This document shows positions 26,437 through 35,902 of a DNA stretch of 64,000 nucleotides, piece by piece; position 1 is the stretch's first letter; the number at the start of each line of letters is the position of its first letter. Source of the stretch: Solimicrobium sp043758755 (GTDB lineage: Bacteria > Pseudomonadota > Gammaproteobacteria > Burkholderiales > Burkholderiaceae_D); assembly GCA_043758755.1 (NCBI GenBank), contig JAYVMW010000049.1, positions 62,001 to 126,000 on the forward strand, in the 5' to 3' direction. Below the pieces are notes generated by a model. That model made no database searches, was not told where the DNA came from, and saw only the letters and a list, made by a program, of their open reading frames with translations. The position numbers were made by a program, and so were the translations under genes.

Positions 26437-27569
26437 TACATGTTCAGCGTGAATTCAGTAAACGATGCTTCTTCCACCTTGGGAGGTTCCGTCTCCTGTT
26501 GACCACCCTGGGCCTGTTCATTATTGAGCAGCCACAGCAGGTTATTGGCCGAATCGGCATTGGCCAGACCTTCTTCCTGCGTAATCAGGCCGTCATTGAT
26601 CAGTTGCAGCAGTGCGCGTTCGAAGGTTTGTGAGCCGGGTGACAGAGACTTGTCGATGGCTTCCTTGATTTCTGACATGTCTCCGGCGGCGATCAGATCG
26701 GCCACATAGCGGGTATTGAGCAGCACTTCCACAGCAGGGTAACGCCCGCCATCAATGGCCTTGATCAGACGCTGCGAAACCACGGCACGGATTGAGGAAG
26801 CCAGATCCAGCAGCAGTGCAACACGGTGTTCGTTCGGGAAAAAGGAAATAATCCGGTTCAATGCCTGATAACTGTTGTTGGCATGCAGCGTAGCCAGAAC
26901 CAGATGGCCGGACTGGGCGTACGACATGGCCGAGGCCATGGTGGCTTCATCGCGAATTTCACCGATCAGAATGCAGTCCGGGGCCTGACGCAGTGAGTTG
27001 CGCAGCGCCACTTCCAGACTTTCCGAATCGGTGCCGATTTCACGCTGGTTGACGATCGATTTTTTACTGCGGAACAGATATTCAATCGGATCTTCAATGG
27101 TCAGAATATGGCCGGTGCGTTGGGTATTGCGATGATCCAGCATGGATGCGATGGTGGTGGATTTGCCTGAACCGGTGGACCCGACCAGCAGAATCAGACC
27201 ACGTTTTTCCATGATCAGTTCGCCCAGAACAGCCGGCAGGCGCAAGGCGCTCAATGCCGGAATGTGCCCGGGTACAAATCGAAAAACCGCAGAGATCGAA
27301 CCGCGCTGACGGAATGCGGAGAGCCGGAAACGGCCGATCCCGGAAGCGCCGATACCGAGATTCAATTCATTTTCCCGCTGCAGCTTTGCCATGTCTTCTG
27401 CAGAAACTACTTCGGAAAGCAATGCCATGATATTGGCCTGATCCATCTTTTGATTATTAATCGGCAGCAAATTACCGTTAATTTTCAGATGGATTGGTGA
27501 ATTAATTGCGAAAAACATATCGGATGCCTGTTTTTCCTTCATCAATTCAAACAAACGTTCCATTGCCAT
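26436..27569 (-). CDS. pilU: PilT/PilU-family type IV pilus retraction ATPase
   Basis: 377 residues. Motifs: Walker A LLVGSTGSGKSTT, IEDPIEYLFRSKKSIVNQRE, Asp box, Walker B ILIGEIRDEATM and the His box HLVLATLHANN. Length and the SGHLVLATLHANNSYQALNRIISFFPNE segment fit PilU better than PilT. The C-terminal tail is acidic and Gln-rich. It would depolymerise pili together with PilT. It is embedded between dapD and the ArsC-like gene, away from other pilus genes except pilZ at 17.2 kb. It starts with ATG 27569 and overlaps the next gene. Confidence 0.85.
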   Translation of the reverse strand: MAMERLFELMKEKQASDMFFAINSPIHLKINGNLLPINNQKMDQANIMALLSEVVSAEDMAKLQRENELNLGIGASGIGRFRLSAFRQRGSISAVFRFVPGHIPALSALRLPAVLGELIMEKRGLILLVGSTGSGKSTTIASMLDHRNTQRTGHILTIEDPIEYLFRSKKSIVNQREIGTDSESLEVALRNSLRQAPDCILIGEIRDEATMASAMSYAQSGHLVLATLHANNSYQALNRIISFFPNEHRVALLLDLASSIRAVVSQRLIKAIDGGRYPAVEVLLNTRYVADLIAAGDMSEIKEAIDKSLSPGSQTFERALLQLINDGLITQEEGLANADSANNLLWLLNNEQAQGGQQETEPPKVEEASFTEFTLNM

Positions 27570-27642
27570 GATGTTTCCTTCCAGTGGATATGTTTATTCC
27601 GGGATTCCGATTTTATTCGAACTTCGGTTTCCTGACCGCAAA

Positions 27643-28467
27643 TTATACGCCACGCAACAGTTCGTTGATGCTGGTTTTTGACCTGGTCTGTGCATCCACC
27701 CGTTTTACGATCACGGCACAATACAGGCTGTAGCTGCCGTCGGCGCTGGGCAAATTGCCCGATACCACGACCGAACCGGAAGGGACGCGACCATAACTGA
27801 CTTCGCCGGTAGCCCGATCGAAGATTTTGGTCGATTGGCCGATATAGACGCCCATGGAAATGACCGAGTTTTCTTCAACAATGACGCCTTCAACAATTTC
27901 AGAGCGCGCGCCGATGAAACAGTTGTCTTCAATAATCGTGGGATTGGCCTGCATGGGTTCGAGCACGCCGCCGATACCGACACCGCCGGACAGATGCACA
28001 TTTTTGCCGATCTGGGCGCAGGAACCAACCGTTGCCCAGGTGTCAACCATGGCGCCTTCGTCGACATAAGCACCAATGTTGACGTAAGAAGGCATTAAAA
28101 CCACATTTTTTGCGATGAAACTGCCGCGTCGCGCCACTGCCGGCGGTACTACCCGAAAACCGCCACGGGCAAAGTCGTCTGCCGTGTAGCCGGCAAATTT
28201 GGTCGGCACCTTGTCATAAAACTGCATATGATCCCCGGAAGGCATCACCCGGTTTTCTTCCAGCCGGAACGACAGCAGTACCGCTTTCTTGACCCACTGA
28301 TTGACTTGCCAGTTTCCGGTGCCTATCCGCTCGGCCACGCGCAGTGTGCCATTATCCAGCTGGGCCAGGACTTCGGCAACTGCCTGCTTCAACTCCAGCG
28401 GAGCGGCCTGCGGGGAATATTGCGCACGGTTTTCCCATGCGGTATCGATGATGTTTTGAAGTGACAT
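27643..28467 (-). CDS. dapD: Tetrahydrodipicolinate N-succinyltransferase
   Basis: 274 residues, standard length. It transfers succinyl from succinyl-CoA to tetrahydrodipicolinate, the committed step of the succinylase DAP route. N-terminal helical part, then left-handed beta-helix with hexapeptide repeats (ARRGSFIAKNVVLMPSYVNIGAYVDEGAMV, WATVGSCAQIGKNVHLSGGVGIGG), EPMQANPTIIEDNCFIGARSE. It follows dapC by 34 bases. Confidence 0.97.
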   Translation of the reverse strand: MSLQNIIDTAWENRAQYSPQAAPLELKQAVAEVLAQLDNGTLRVAERIGTGNWQVNQWVKKAVLLSFRLEENRVMPSGDHMQFYDKVPTKFAGYTADDFARGGFRVVPPAVARRGSFIAKNVVLMPSYVNIGAYVDEGAMVDTWATVGSCAQIGKNVHLSGGVGIGGVLEPMQANPTIIEDNCFIGARSEIVEGVIVEENSVISMGVYIGQSTKIFDRATGEVSYGRVPSGSVVVSGNLPSADGSYSLYCAVIVKRVDAQTRSKTSINELLRGV

Positions 28468-28501
28468 AAAGTGTGGATCTATAAAAATTGAAAGAGGAGT
28501 G

Positions 28502-29728
28502 CTATTGTAGTTTCAGTTGTTTCGCGAAAGTGACCAGCCGTTGCGCAGCTTCCACACATTCATCGACACCGGCAACGAGTGCCATCCGGATGCGATTCTG
28601 GCCTGGATTGATGCCATGCGCATGGCGCGCCAGATAACTGCCAGGCAGTACAGTAACATTAAATTCGGCATAAAGTTGTTTTGCAAAGTCCGTATCGGAC
28701 ATCGAACCCAGTTGTTCATCTTGCCGATTAATGCCGGCCCACAGATAAAATCCGGCATCTGGCAGCTGCACATCCAGCACTTGCTGCAGCATTGGGGTGA
28801 CCAGATCGAATTTTGCCTTGTACAGCGCGCGGTTTTTAATCACGTGCTGTTCATCCTGCCAGGCCACTGCCGAGGCTGCCTGGATGGTCGGACTCATGGC
28901 GCAGCCGTGGTAAGTGCGGTACAGCAGAAACTGTTTCAGAATTGCGGCATTGCCAGCCACAAAGCCGGAACGCATGCCGGGTACATTGGAGCGTTTGGAC
29001 AGGCTGGAAAAACTGACCAGACGCGGGAAATCGGTGCGGCCCAAACGGTGCGCGGCTTCCAGTCCACCCAGCGGAGCCTGATCGCCAAAATAAATTTCGG
29101 AGTAGCACTCGTCAGAAGCAATGATGAATCCGTATTTGTCAGACAGGGCAAACAATTGTTTCCAGTCTTCCAGATTCATCACGGCACCGGTCGGATTGCC
29201 GGGTGAGCAGACAAACAGCAACTGGACCCGCTGCCAGATCTGTTCAGGTACATCGGCGTAATCCGGCGAAAAATTCCGTTTCGGATCGGCATTCACAAAA
29301 TATGGTTCTGCACCAGCCAGAAATGCCGCGCCTTCGTAGATTTGATAAAACGGATTTGGGCATATCACCACCGGTACTTCAGCGCCTCTGGTGTCGATGA
29401 CAGTCTGGGCAAACGCAAACAGGGCTTCCCTGGATCCGTTGACGGGCAATACCTGCGTTGCGGGGTCGAGGGCCGGAATACCGTAACGGTTGGCAGTCCA
29501 GGTTGCAATCGCGCTGCGCAGGGCCTCTGAACCGATCGTGGCAGGGTAATTGGCCAAACCGGACAGATTGTCGATGAGTGCCTGTTTGATCAGTTCGGGT
29601 GTAGCGTGTTTCGGTTCGCCAATTCCAAGATTGATCGCAGAATAGTCGCCCGATGGCGTGATTCCATTGAAAAGCTGGCGCAGTTTTTCAAATGGATACG
29701 GTTGCAGTTGATTGAGATGTTGATTCAC
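28502..29728 (-). CDS. dapC: Succinyldiaminopimelate aminotransferase
   Basis: 408 residues starting at GTG 29728. Class I/II aminotransferase fold. PLP-binding features: INLGIGEPKHATPELIK near the N-terminus, CPNPFYQIYEGAAFL, VCSPGNPTGAVM, IIASDECYSEIYF, the Schiff-base Lys in SFSSLSKRSNVPGMRSGF. It makes N-succinyl-LL-DAP, between DapD and DapE. It heads the long minus-strand unit. The DapC name rests on the operon; the fold alone would also fit other aminotransferases such as AlaC/ArgD-like enzymes. Confidence 0.93.
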   Translation of the reverse strand: MNQHLNQLQPYPFEKLRQLFNGITPSGDYSAINLGIGEPKHATPELIKQALIDNLSGLANYPATIGSEALRSAIATWTANRYGIPALDPATQVLPVNGSREALFAFAQTVIDTRGAEVPVVICPNPFYQIYEGAAFLAGAEPYFVNADPKRNFSPDYADVPEQIWQRVQLLFVCSPGNPTGAVMNLEDWKQLFALSDKYGFIIASDECYSEIYFGDQAPLGGLEAAHRLGRTDFPRLVSFSSLSKRSNVPGMRSGFVAGNAAILKQFLLYRTYHGCAMSPTIQAASAVAWQDEQHVIKNRALYKAKFDLVTPMLQQVLDVQLPDAGFYLWAGINRQDEQLGSMSDTDFAKQLYAEFNVTVLPGSYLARHAHGINPGQNRIRMALVAGVDECVEAAQRLVTFAKQLKLQ

Positions 29729-29819
29729 GGGATAAATTTTATGAGGTGTGCAGAAAACAAATTGATCGGCGGCGTGGACTTATCCCCGCCGCCAATTTAA
29801 TCCCGGTCTACAGAAAACA

Positions 29820-30908
29820 TCAGCTTCCGGTAGTGAACTTCCAGGACAGTGTAATCGGGTTGGTGATGGCATACGGAATCAGGAACGTCGTACCGGTGAA
29901 ACTGACCGTATACGTCGTATTGGGCAGAAATGGCGCATTGCCTACCCAGTAAACTTGATTGGCCGGGATGGTTGGCACCGGTTTCGGCGGAGTAGTCAGA
30001 TCCTGGCTGGCCTGCGAAAAATTGTTGGTATTCAGGTTGGGATCGTTATTCATGGTCCAGATCTTGCCGGGTAACGGCGTGCTCGAACCCGTCACGGTCA
30101 CAGTGAATTGGGTCGCCGTGATATCCACCATTTCGGCGGTCGTGACGCTGACCGGGGAACTGGTCTGGGTGGCAAAATTAAAATTGGCCACGTTGGAATA
30201 GACGGACGGATTCTCAGGCGTCATTGACAACGGAACATTGATTTGCTGATCGATCGGATAGGATGATATGTAATTGGATGCCACTGACTGGCCGGCATCG
30301 AGTCGGGCATGGGTGAACCACCAGTGGGTAGCCGGGGTCGTCTGGCCAGATGTATCACGCGCCAGTCCTATCTGGCGGGTGGACTGGGACATCAGCGCTG
30401 CACGATGGTAGATGGTATTGACCATATCCCTGACCACGTTGGCACCGGGACCTGTTGCATACAGCTCACCGGCGATCGCTGTGGGGACGTTGAACGCCGT
30501 AACGGTGTTTTGCAGTATGTAATAACCCTGTGCGATGGCTCGCGCACTCGGCGTCTGGCCAGTCCAGCCTGCGGTCTGAACATTATTGAAGGTCTGAACT
30601 TCCAGATCATTTTGAAACGGCTTGCTGTCACCGATGCTGTTTGCTACCGAATAAGCCATATGCGCTTTGGCAGCATTATCGAGCAGAACATCCTGATTCC
30701 AGTAACCCAGACCGACACTGAATCTGAAATTGTTAATGGCATAAAAAGCATCGTACTCCTCGGTGCCAGCCAGATAAGTGGGAGCAGTGATGTAACCCTG
30801 CGAACTGCCGGGCAGGATGATATTGGAAGGAATCATATTTGAATTGCCGCCACAGGAAGCCAAAACAAATCCGCTGACAAGGATGGCGATTAATGCTGTT
30901 TTATTCAT
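29820..30908 (-). CDS. Outer-membrane-type lipoprotein with a CAP (SCP-like) domain
   Basis: 362 residues. Lipoprotein signal with lipobox LASC (Cys19); the next residues Gly-Gly do not carry the Asp that retains lipoproteins at the inner membrane. The N-terminal half (about 50-215) resembles the CAP/SCP domain: NNFRFSVGLGYWNQDVLLDNAAKAHMAYS at its start, then HRAALMSQSTRQIGLARD and HWWFTHARLDAGQ. The C-terminal half (about 240-362) is Ig-like beta-sandwich in pattern (TVTVTGSSTPLPGK, NTTYTVSFTGTTFL). The Cys-rich venom motifs are not present, as in bacterial CAP proteins. The domain call is from pattern only. Confidence 0.65.
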   Translation of the reverse strand: MNKTALIAILVSGFVLASCGGNSNMIPSNIILPGSSQGYITAPTYLAGTEEYDAFYAINNFRFSVGLGYWNQDVLLDNAAKAHMAYSVANSIGDSKPFQNDLEVQTFNNVQTAGWTGQTPSARAIAQGYYILQNTVTAFNVPTAIAGELYATGPGANVVRDMVNTIYHRAALMSQSTRQIGLARDTSGQTTPATHWWFTHARLDAGQSVASNYISSYPIDQQINVPLSMTPENPSVYSNVANFNFATQTSSPVSVTTAEMVDITATQFTVTVTGSSTPLPGKIWTMNNDPNLNTNNFSQASQDLTTPPKPVPTIPANQVYWVGNAPFLPNTTYTVSFTGTTFLIPYAITNPITLSWKFTTGS

Positions 30909-31230
30909 GAAAACCTTAATTAATTGTTCAGACCTGCATATTTCTTGAGTGCGCTAATATAAACCAAGTCGTCAGTTTCTGCACCAGTTAATCATTGATA
31001 TGCGCTGATGGCCAGACTGAAAATGGGCTCGGCCCCGGCCATGTGGTGAGGTTAATAATTAAATGACGCCAGAGCTACAAAAATTCGGTATCAGATAGTC
31101 GGGATGCTATTATATGCGCTGCATTCAATTCGCAGCGCTGGTCGGGCTGCTCAAAACGGGATTGCCATAATTAGAATAAAGCCTTCGAGTTCCGTATTTA
31201 ACTTAAACCATTACTTAAACCTTCTTTATT
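30909..31230. other. Intergenic region between divergent CAP lipoprotein and smc
   Basis: 322 bases. No ORF, RNA or strong hairpin seen. It should hold both divergent promoters. TATTAT-like and TAGAAT-like hexamers occur (about 31110 and 31175), but none pairs with a good -35 and I do not assign one. Confidence 0.5.
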
Positions 31231-34200
31231 GTGCGCTTAACATCCATTAAATTATCCGGATTCAAATCGTTCGTTGAACTTACCCATTTTCAGGTTCCAG
31301 GCCAGCTCGTCGGTGTGGTGGGACCTAACGGTTGCGGAAAATCCAACATCATCGATGCCGTGCGTTGGGTTTTGGGGGAATCCAAAGCCTCGGAATTGCG
31401 CGGTGAATCCATGCAGGACGTCATTTTCAACGGTTCGACCAACCGCAAACCGGCCGGTCGTGCGTCAGTCGAACTGGTGTTCGACAACAGCATGGGCAAG
31501 GCTTCAGGCCAATGGGGCCAATATGCTGAAATCTCAGTCAAGCGTACCCTGACCCGAGACGGCACTTCGACTTACTACATCAACAATCAGGCCGTCAGAC
31601 GGCGCGACATTCAGGATATTTTCCTTGGCACCGGTCTCGGTCCGCGCGCCTATGCCATCATCGGCCAGGGCATGATTTCGCGCATCATCGAAGCGCGCCC
31701 GGAAGAATTGCGCATTTTTTTGGAAGAAGCGGCCGGCGTTTCACGCTACAAAGAGCGGCGCCGCGAGACTGAAAACCGGATTCACAGCACCAATGAAAAC
31801 CTGGTGCGGGTTGAAGACATCCTGCGCGAATTGAATCTCAATCTGGAAAAACTGGAATCTCAGGCTGCTGTGGCCAACAAATTCCGCTCCCTGCAGTCAG
31901 ATCAGGAAGAAAAGCAGAAACTGCTCTGGATGCTGCGAAAAAAAGAAGCGGCCCAGGAACAGGAAAAGCATTTCCGCGACACCGAACAGGCCCAGCTGGC
32001 GTTGGAAGAAAACACCGCCAAATTGCGCCATGTCGAACTCGAGCTCGAGCAGATGCGCCAGGCGCACTACAGCGTGGGCGATAAAATGCATCAGGCGCAG
32101 GGGCACCTGTATCAGACCAATTCCGAAATCGGCTCGCTGGAAGCCCAGATCCGCTTTGTCATCGAAGCCCGTAACCGGCTGCAGACCCAGCTCAGCGTGC
32201 TCAAGGCACAGCGCGAACAGTGGCAGCGTCAGGAACAGGAACAGCGCGCCGAGCTCGATGCTGCCGAACTTGAAATCGAAGAACTGGCTGCGAAGAGCGA
32301 AGAAGCCAGACAGGCAGCTGAACAGCATGGCCAACAATTGCCTGAACAGGAACAGGCGTGGCGCTCTGGGCAGCAAAAAACAGCCGACGGGCGTGCGGCC
32401 CTTATGCAGATGCAGCAGCAGATCGAACTCGAATCGGCGCATCAGCGCAATGCCAATAACGTCTTGAATGGACTGGTGGTACGCCGTGAACGGTTACAGC
32501 AGGAGAAAAGCGGACTGCAATTGCCGGACCAGACCCACCTGACCAATCTGTCAGAACAGCTCGAAGAGAAAAAAATTACTCTGGAACTGGCTCAGCAGCA
32601 GCTCGAAGAAGTGCAGATCCTGCATCCGCAACAGGATGAGGCCAGGAAGACAGCGCAACAGCAGGTTCAGTCTGAATCTGCCACCAGTGCGCAGCTCGAT
32701 GCACGTCTGACCGCTTTGACCCAGCTGCAGGCCAATGTACAGAGCGAGGGCAAAGTACAGCCCTGGCTGGCCAAACACGAACTGACCAATTTGCCGCGCC
32801 TGTGGCAAAAACTGCATATCAAAGACGGCTGGGAAACTGCGCTCGAAGCGGTACTGCGTGAGCGTACCCAGGCGCTGGAAGTATCCAATCTTGACTGGTC
32901 CAAGGCCTTTTTTGGCGATGCGCCGCCGGCGCGGCTGGCGTTTTATTCGGCTCAGGCCAGCGCCGCTGCCCCCGAGACGGATGGTGCGCTGGCCAATGAA
33001 TTTCCTCTGTTGCTGTCACTGCTGCAGCTCAATGATGCCAATCTGCGCGCCGTCGTGCAGGAATGGCTGCTTCACGTGTATGTAGCAGAAGATGCCGTCG
33101 CGGCCATGGCCAATCGCGCCAGGCTGCCGGCTGGTGGCAGTTTTGTCACCCGACAGGGCCATCTGATTGCCAAGGCCAGCGTGCGTTTTTACGCGTCGGA
33201 TTCCGAGCAGGATGGCATGCTTGCACGCGCCCAGGAAATTGAACATCTGCAAAAGCAGACCCGGGCCCAGCATCTGTTGGCCGAACAGGCGCGCAACAAT
33301 GCCGTGCGGGCTGAAGCAGCCTACACCCAGACGACCCAAAAACTGCACGAGTTGCGCGCTCAGGTGCAGAACCAGACCCAGCAGGTACATGGTCTGCAGA
33401 TCGAAGTCATGAAGCTGGCCGAAGTGCAGTCACGCTTTAACCAGCGCAGTCTGCAGATCGAATCGGATCTGGCCGAAATCGCTGCCCAGGAACAGGAGCA
33501 GCAGCAACTGAAAATGGAATCGGAACAGAAGTTTGAAGAGCTCGATATTGCCCTGGCAGAGCAGCAGGAAAAATTCGAGGACTGGCAAACCCAGCATCTG
33601 GAGGCCGAGCAGCAGTTGAATCAGTCGCGTGCCAGACTGCGTGATCTGGAACTGGCAGCTCAGCAATCGGTGTTCGCCGAACGCACCCACCATCAGAAAG
33701 TGGAAGAATTAAAGCGCACTATCGCCACGGCCGGCGTGCAGGCGGCACAGGTGTTTGAATCAATGCAGCAAGGCGTGCTGGAACTCGAAAGCATGGATGA
33801 CCTGACGGCCCAGGCCGGCCTGCAGGATCTGCTGGCCAAACGCAGCGAACAGGAACATGCACTGTCAGATGCGCGTCACGAACTCGATCAGCTGACCCAG
33901 CAGTTGCGCCAGTGTGAAGAAGCCAAAAATCAGGTGGAACGCAATCTGCAGCCGCAACGCGAAAAAATCATGGAGCTGCAGTTGAAGGAACAGGCCGCCC
34001 GTCTGAATCAGGAACAATATACCCAGGCGCTGCTGGACGTGGGCATGACCGAAGAACAGCTCTCGGAACTGGCCGGCAAGCTCACCGATGACCTGAAGCC
34101 ATCCTATCTGCAAGGTGAAGTGACCCGGCTGGGCAATGCCATCATTGCACTGGGCGCGGTGAATCTGGCCGCGCTCGATGAATTGACGCAGGCTCAGGAA

Positions 34201-34785
34201 CGCAAGCAGTTTCTGGATGCACAGTTTGCCGATCTGACTGAAGCCATCCAGACCCTGCAGGATGCGATCCGGAAAATCGACATCGAAACCCGCGAGCTGC
34301 TGCAGGAAACTTTCGACAAGGTCAACCTGCACTTTGCCGAACTGTTCCCGATCCTGTTTGGCGGCGGTAATGCCCGACTGGTGATGACCGGCGACGAAAT
34401 TCTGGATTCGGGGGTGCAGGTCATGGCGCAACCGCCTGGCAAGAAAAACGCCACCATCCATCTGCTGTCTGGTGGTGAAAAGGCATTGACGGCAACGGCG
34501 CTGGTATTTTCGATGTTCCAGCTCAATCCGGCACCGTTCTGTCTGCTCGACGAGGTCGATGCACCACTGGATGATTCGAATACTGAACGATTCTGCAAAA
34601 TGGTCAAAAAAATGTCCTCGAATACCCAGTTTTTATTCATTTCACACAACAAGATTGCTATGGAGATGGCACAACAACTCATCGGCGTGACCATGCAGGA
34701 ACTGGGTGTATCCCGGATCGTCGCGGTGGACATGGAGTCGGCAGCAGCGATTGCCAATGAGTTTTCTTCTGAGGCGGCTGCATGA
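31231..34785 (+). CDS. smc: Chromosome segregation protein SMC
   Basis: 1184 residues from GTG 31231. N-terminal ABC half: MRLTSIKLSGFKSFV, Walker A GPNGCGKSN starting at residue 31; Q loop; then a long coiled coil (about 170-500), hinge (about 500-660), returning coiled coil (about 660-1000), and C-terminal half with signature HLLSGGEKALTATAL and Walker B FCLLDEVDAPLDDSN. It compacts and orients the chromosome with ScpA/ScpB (not in the window). It is longer than B. subtilis SMC by a few residues. It is followed by zipA with an ATGA overlap. No Shine-Dalgarno is obvious. Confidence 0.97.
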   Translation: MRLTSIKLSGFKSFVELTHFQVPGQLVGVVGPNGCGKSNIIDAVRWVLGESKASELRGESMQDVIFNGSTNRKPAGRASVELVFDNSMGKASGQWGQYAEISVKRTLTRDGTSTYYINNQAVRRRDIQDIFLGTGLGPRAYAIIGQGMISRIIEARPEELRIFLEEAAGVSRYKERRRETENRIHSTNENLVRVEDILRELNLNLEKLESQAAVANKFRSLQSDQEEKQKLLWMLRKKEAAQEQEKHFRDTEQAQLALEENTAKLRHVELELEQMRQAHYSVGDKMHQAQGHLYQTNSEIGSLEAQIRFVIEARNRLQTQLSVLKAQREQWQRQEQEQRAELDAAELEIEELAAKSEEARQAAEQHGQQLPEQEQAWRSGQQKTADGRAALMQMQQQIELESAHQRNANNVLNGLVVRRERLQQEKSGLQLPDQTHLTNLSEQLEEKKITLELAQQQLEEVQILHPQQDEARKTAQQQVQSESATSAQLDARLTALTQLQANVQSEGKVQPWLAKHELTNLPRLWQKLHIKDGWETALEAVLRERTQALEVSNLDWSKAFFGDAPPARLAFYSAQASAAAPETDGALANEFPLLLSLLQLNDANLRAVVQEWLLHVYVAEDAVAAMANRARLPAGGSFVTRQGHLIAKASVRFYASDSEQDGMLARAQEIEHLQKQTRAQHLLAEQARNNAVRAEAAYTQTTQKLHELRAQVQNQTQQVHGLQIEVMKLAEVQSRFNQRSLQIESDLAEIAAQEQEQQQLKMESEQKFEELDIALAEQQEKFEDWQTQHLEAEQQLNQSRARLRDLELAAQQSVFAERTHHQKVEELKRTIATAGVQAAQVFESMQQGVLELESMDDLTAQAGLQDLLAKRSEQEHALSDARHELDQLTQQLRQCEEAKNQVERNLQPQREKIMELQLKEQAARLNQEQYTQALLDVGMTEEQLSELAGKLTDDLKPSYLQGEVTRLGNAIIALGAVNLAALDELTQAQERKQFLDAQFADLTEAIQTLQDAIRKIDIETRELLQETFDKVNLHFAELFPILFGGGNARLVMTGDEILDSGVQVMAQPPGKKNATIHLLSGGEKALTATALVFSMFQLNPAPFCLLDEVDAPLDDSNTERFCKMVKKMSSNTQFLFISHNKIAMEMAQQLIGVTMQELGVSRIVAVDMESAAAIANEFSSEAAA

Positions 34786-35876
34786 GTGAATTAAATTTGA
34801 GTTTATGGGGCGCCGGGTTCGCGCTGATTCTGATTGTGGTTATTTACAATTTCTGGCAGGAGTACAAAGCCAAGAAAAAAGTGCAGCGTGCTTTTGGCGA
34901 CCATAAGGATGATGTACTGATGAAGGCCGCCAGTACCGATGTTGGGCAAATTGATATTGCCGAACGCCAGGAACCACGCTTTGACGATACGGTACCCATG
35001 TCCGAGGATCCGGCCGAGTCAAAACCGCGTGCCCAGAGCAGCCGACCTGCGCCCAGACAGTCGCAGGACGCAAGGCAGGCCGGGGCGGTTGATGACTTTA
35101 TCGATTGCATCATCAGCATGGATTTTGAAACGCCGCTGCGCGGCGACAAAATTCTGGCTGAAATCCAGTCGATCCGCATTGCCGGCAACAAGCCGATCCA
35201 TTTTGTCGGGGTGGCAAGTGATGAAAGTGCACAGCGCGAAGCCATCATGCATTCCAACAACTATAGCCAGCTCATTGCCGGTGTTCAGCTGGTCAACCGC
35301 AGTGGCCCACTCAATGAACTGGAGTTTTCGGAACTGGTCATGAAGTTGCGCGGCGTGGCAGACAGCCTGAATGCCTTTCTGGATGTGCCGGACATGAAAC
35401 ATGTCATGGACTCCGGACGCGACCTGTCACTGTTTGTTTCCGAACATGACGCGCAACTGAGCGTCAACGTACAGACCAAAGGTGCGCCGTGGGATTTAGG
35501 TACTCTTCTGGCCGCAATGGAAAAACTGGGCTTTGACAATCGTCCGGATGGCCGGCTGGTGATGTTGGACGGCGAGGGCGGTGCCCTGTTTACTCTGGCA
35601 GTCAATGGCTCTTTGGCCGATCAGTCGACATCGCGTATTACCTTGCTGCTCGATGTGCCCTGCGTGTCGCCGGTGCGCGGCGGATTCAATGCCATGGTGT
35701 CCTGTGCCAAATCGCTGGCGCTGCGACTCGGTGGCACGCTGGTGGATGATGGCGGTGCGGCCATTGATGATGCTACGTTGGCGCAGATTCAGGAACAGGT
35801 TGAACTGTTTTACAGTGCCATGCAGGCGGCTGAAATACCGGCCGGTTCAACCAGGGCAGTCCGGATTTTCAGCTGA
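34782..35876 (+). CDS. zipA: Cell division protein ZipA-like (FtsZ-binding C-terminal domain)
   Basis: 364 residues. A single N-terminal transmembrane helix (about 7-23, WGAGFALILIVVIYNFW), a charged linker rich in Pro/Arg/Glu (about 25-105) and a C-terminal domain (about 105-364) with the ZipA fold (DFETPLRGDKILAEIQSIRIAGN start, FVGVASDESAQREA, VSCAKSLALRLGGTLVDDGG). ZipA tethers FtsZ to the membrane. The match is weaker than in gammaproteobacteria, as usual for betaproteobacteria, but position between smc and ligA supports it. Starts in an ATGA overlap with smc. Confidence 0.85.
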   Translation: MSELNLSLWGAGFALILIVVIYNFWQEYKAKKKVQRAFGDHKDDVLMKAASTDVGQIDIAERQEPRFDDTVPMSEDPAESKPRAQSSRPAPRQSQDARQAGAVDDFIDCIISMDFETPLRGDKILAEIQSIRIAGNKPIHFVGVASDESAQREAIMHSNNYSQLIAGVQLVNRSGPLNELEFSELVMKLRGVADSLNAFLDVPDMKHVMDSGRDLSLFVSEHDAQLSVNVQTKGAPWDLGTLLAAMEKLGFDNRPDGRLVMLDGEGGALFTLAVNGSLADQSTSRITLLLDVPCVSPVRGGFNAMVSCAKSLALRLGGTLVDDGGAAIDDATLAQIQEQVELFYSAMQAAEIPAGSTRAVRIFS

Positions 35877-35902
35877 CGCTTTTTTTGAGGCTTCCCTTAA
35901 GC

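Noticed and set aside
30909..31230. Riboswitch or small RNA before smc
   Set aside because: No fold, terminator or conserved motif found on inspection.
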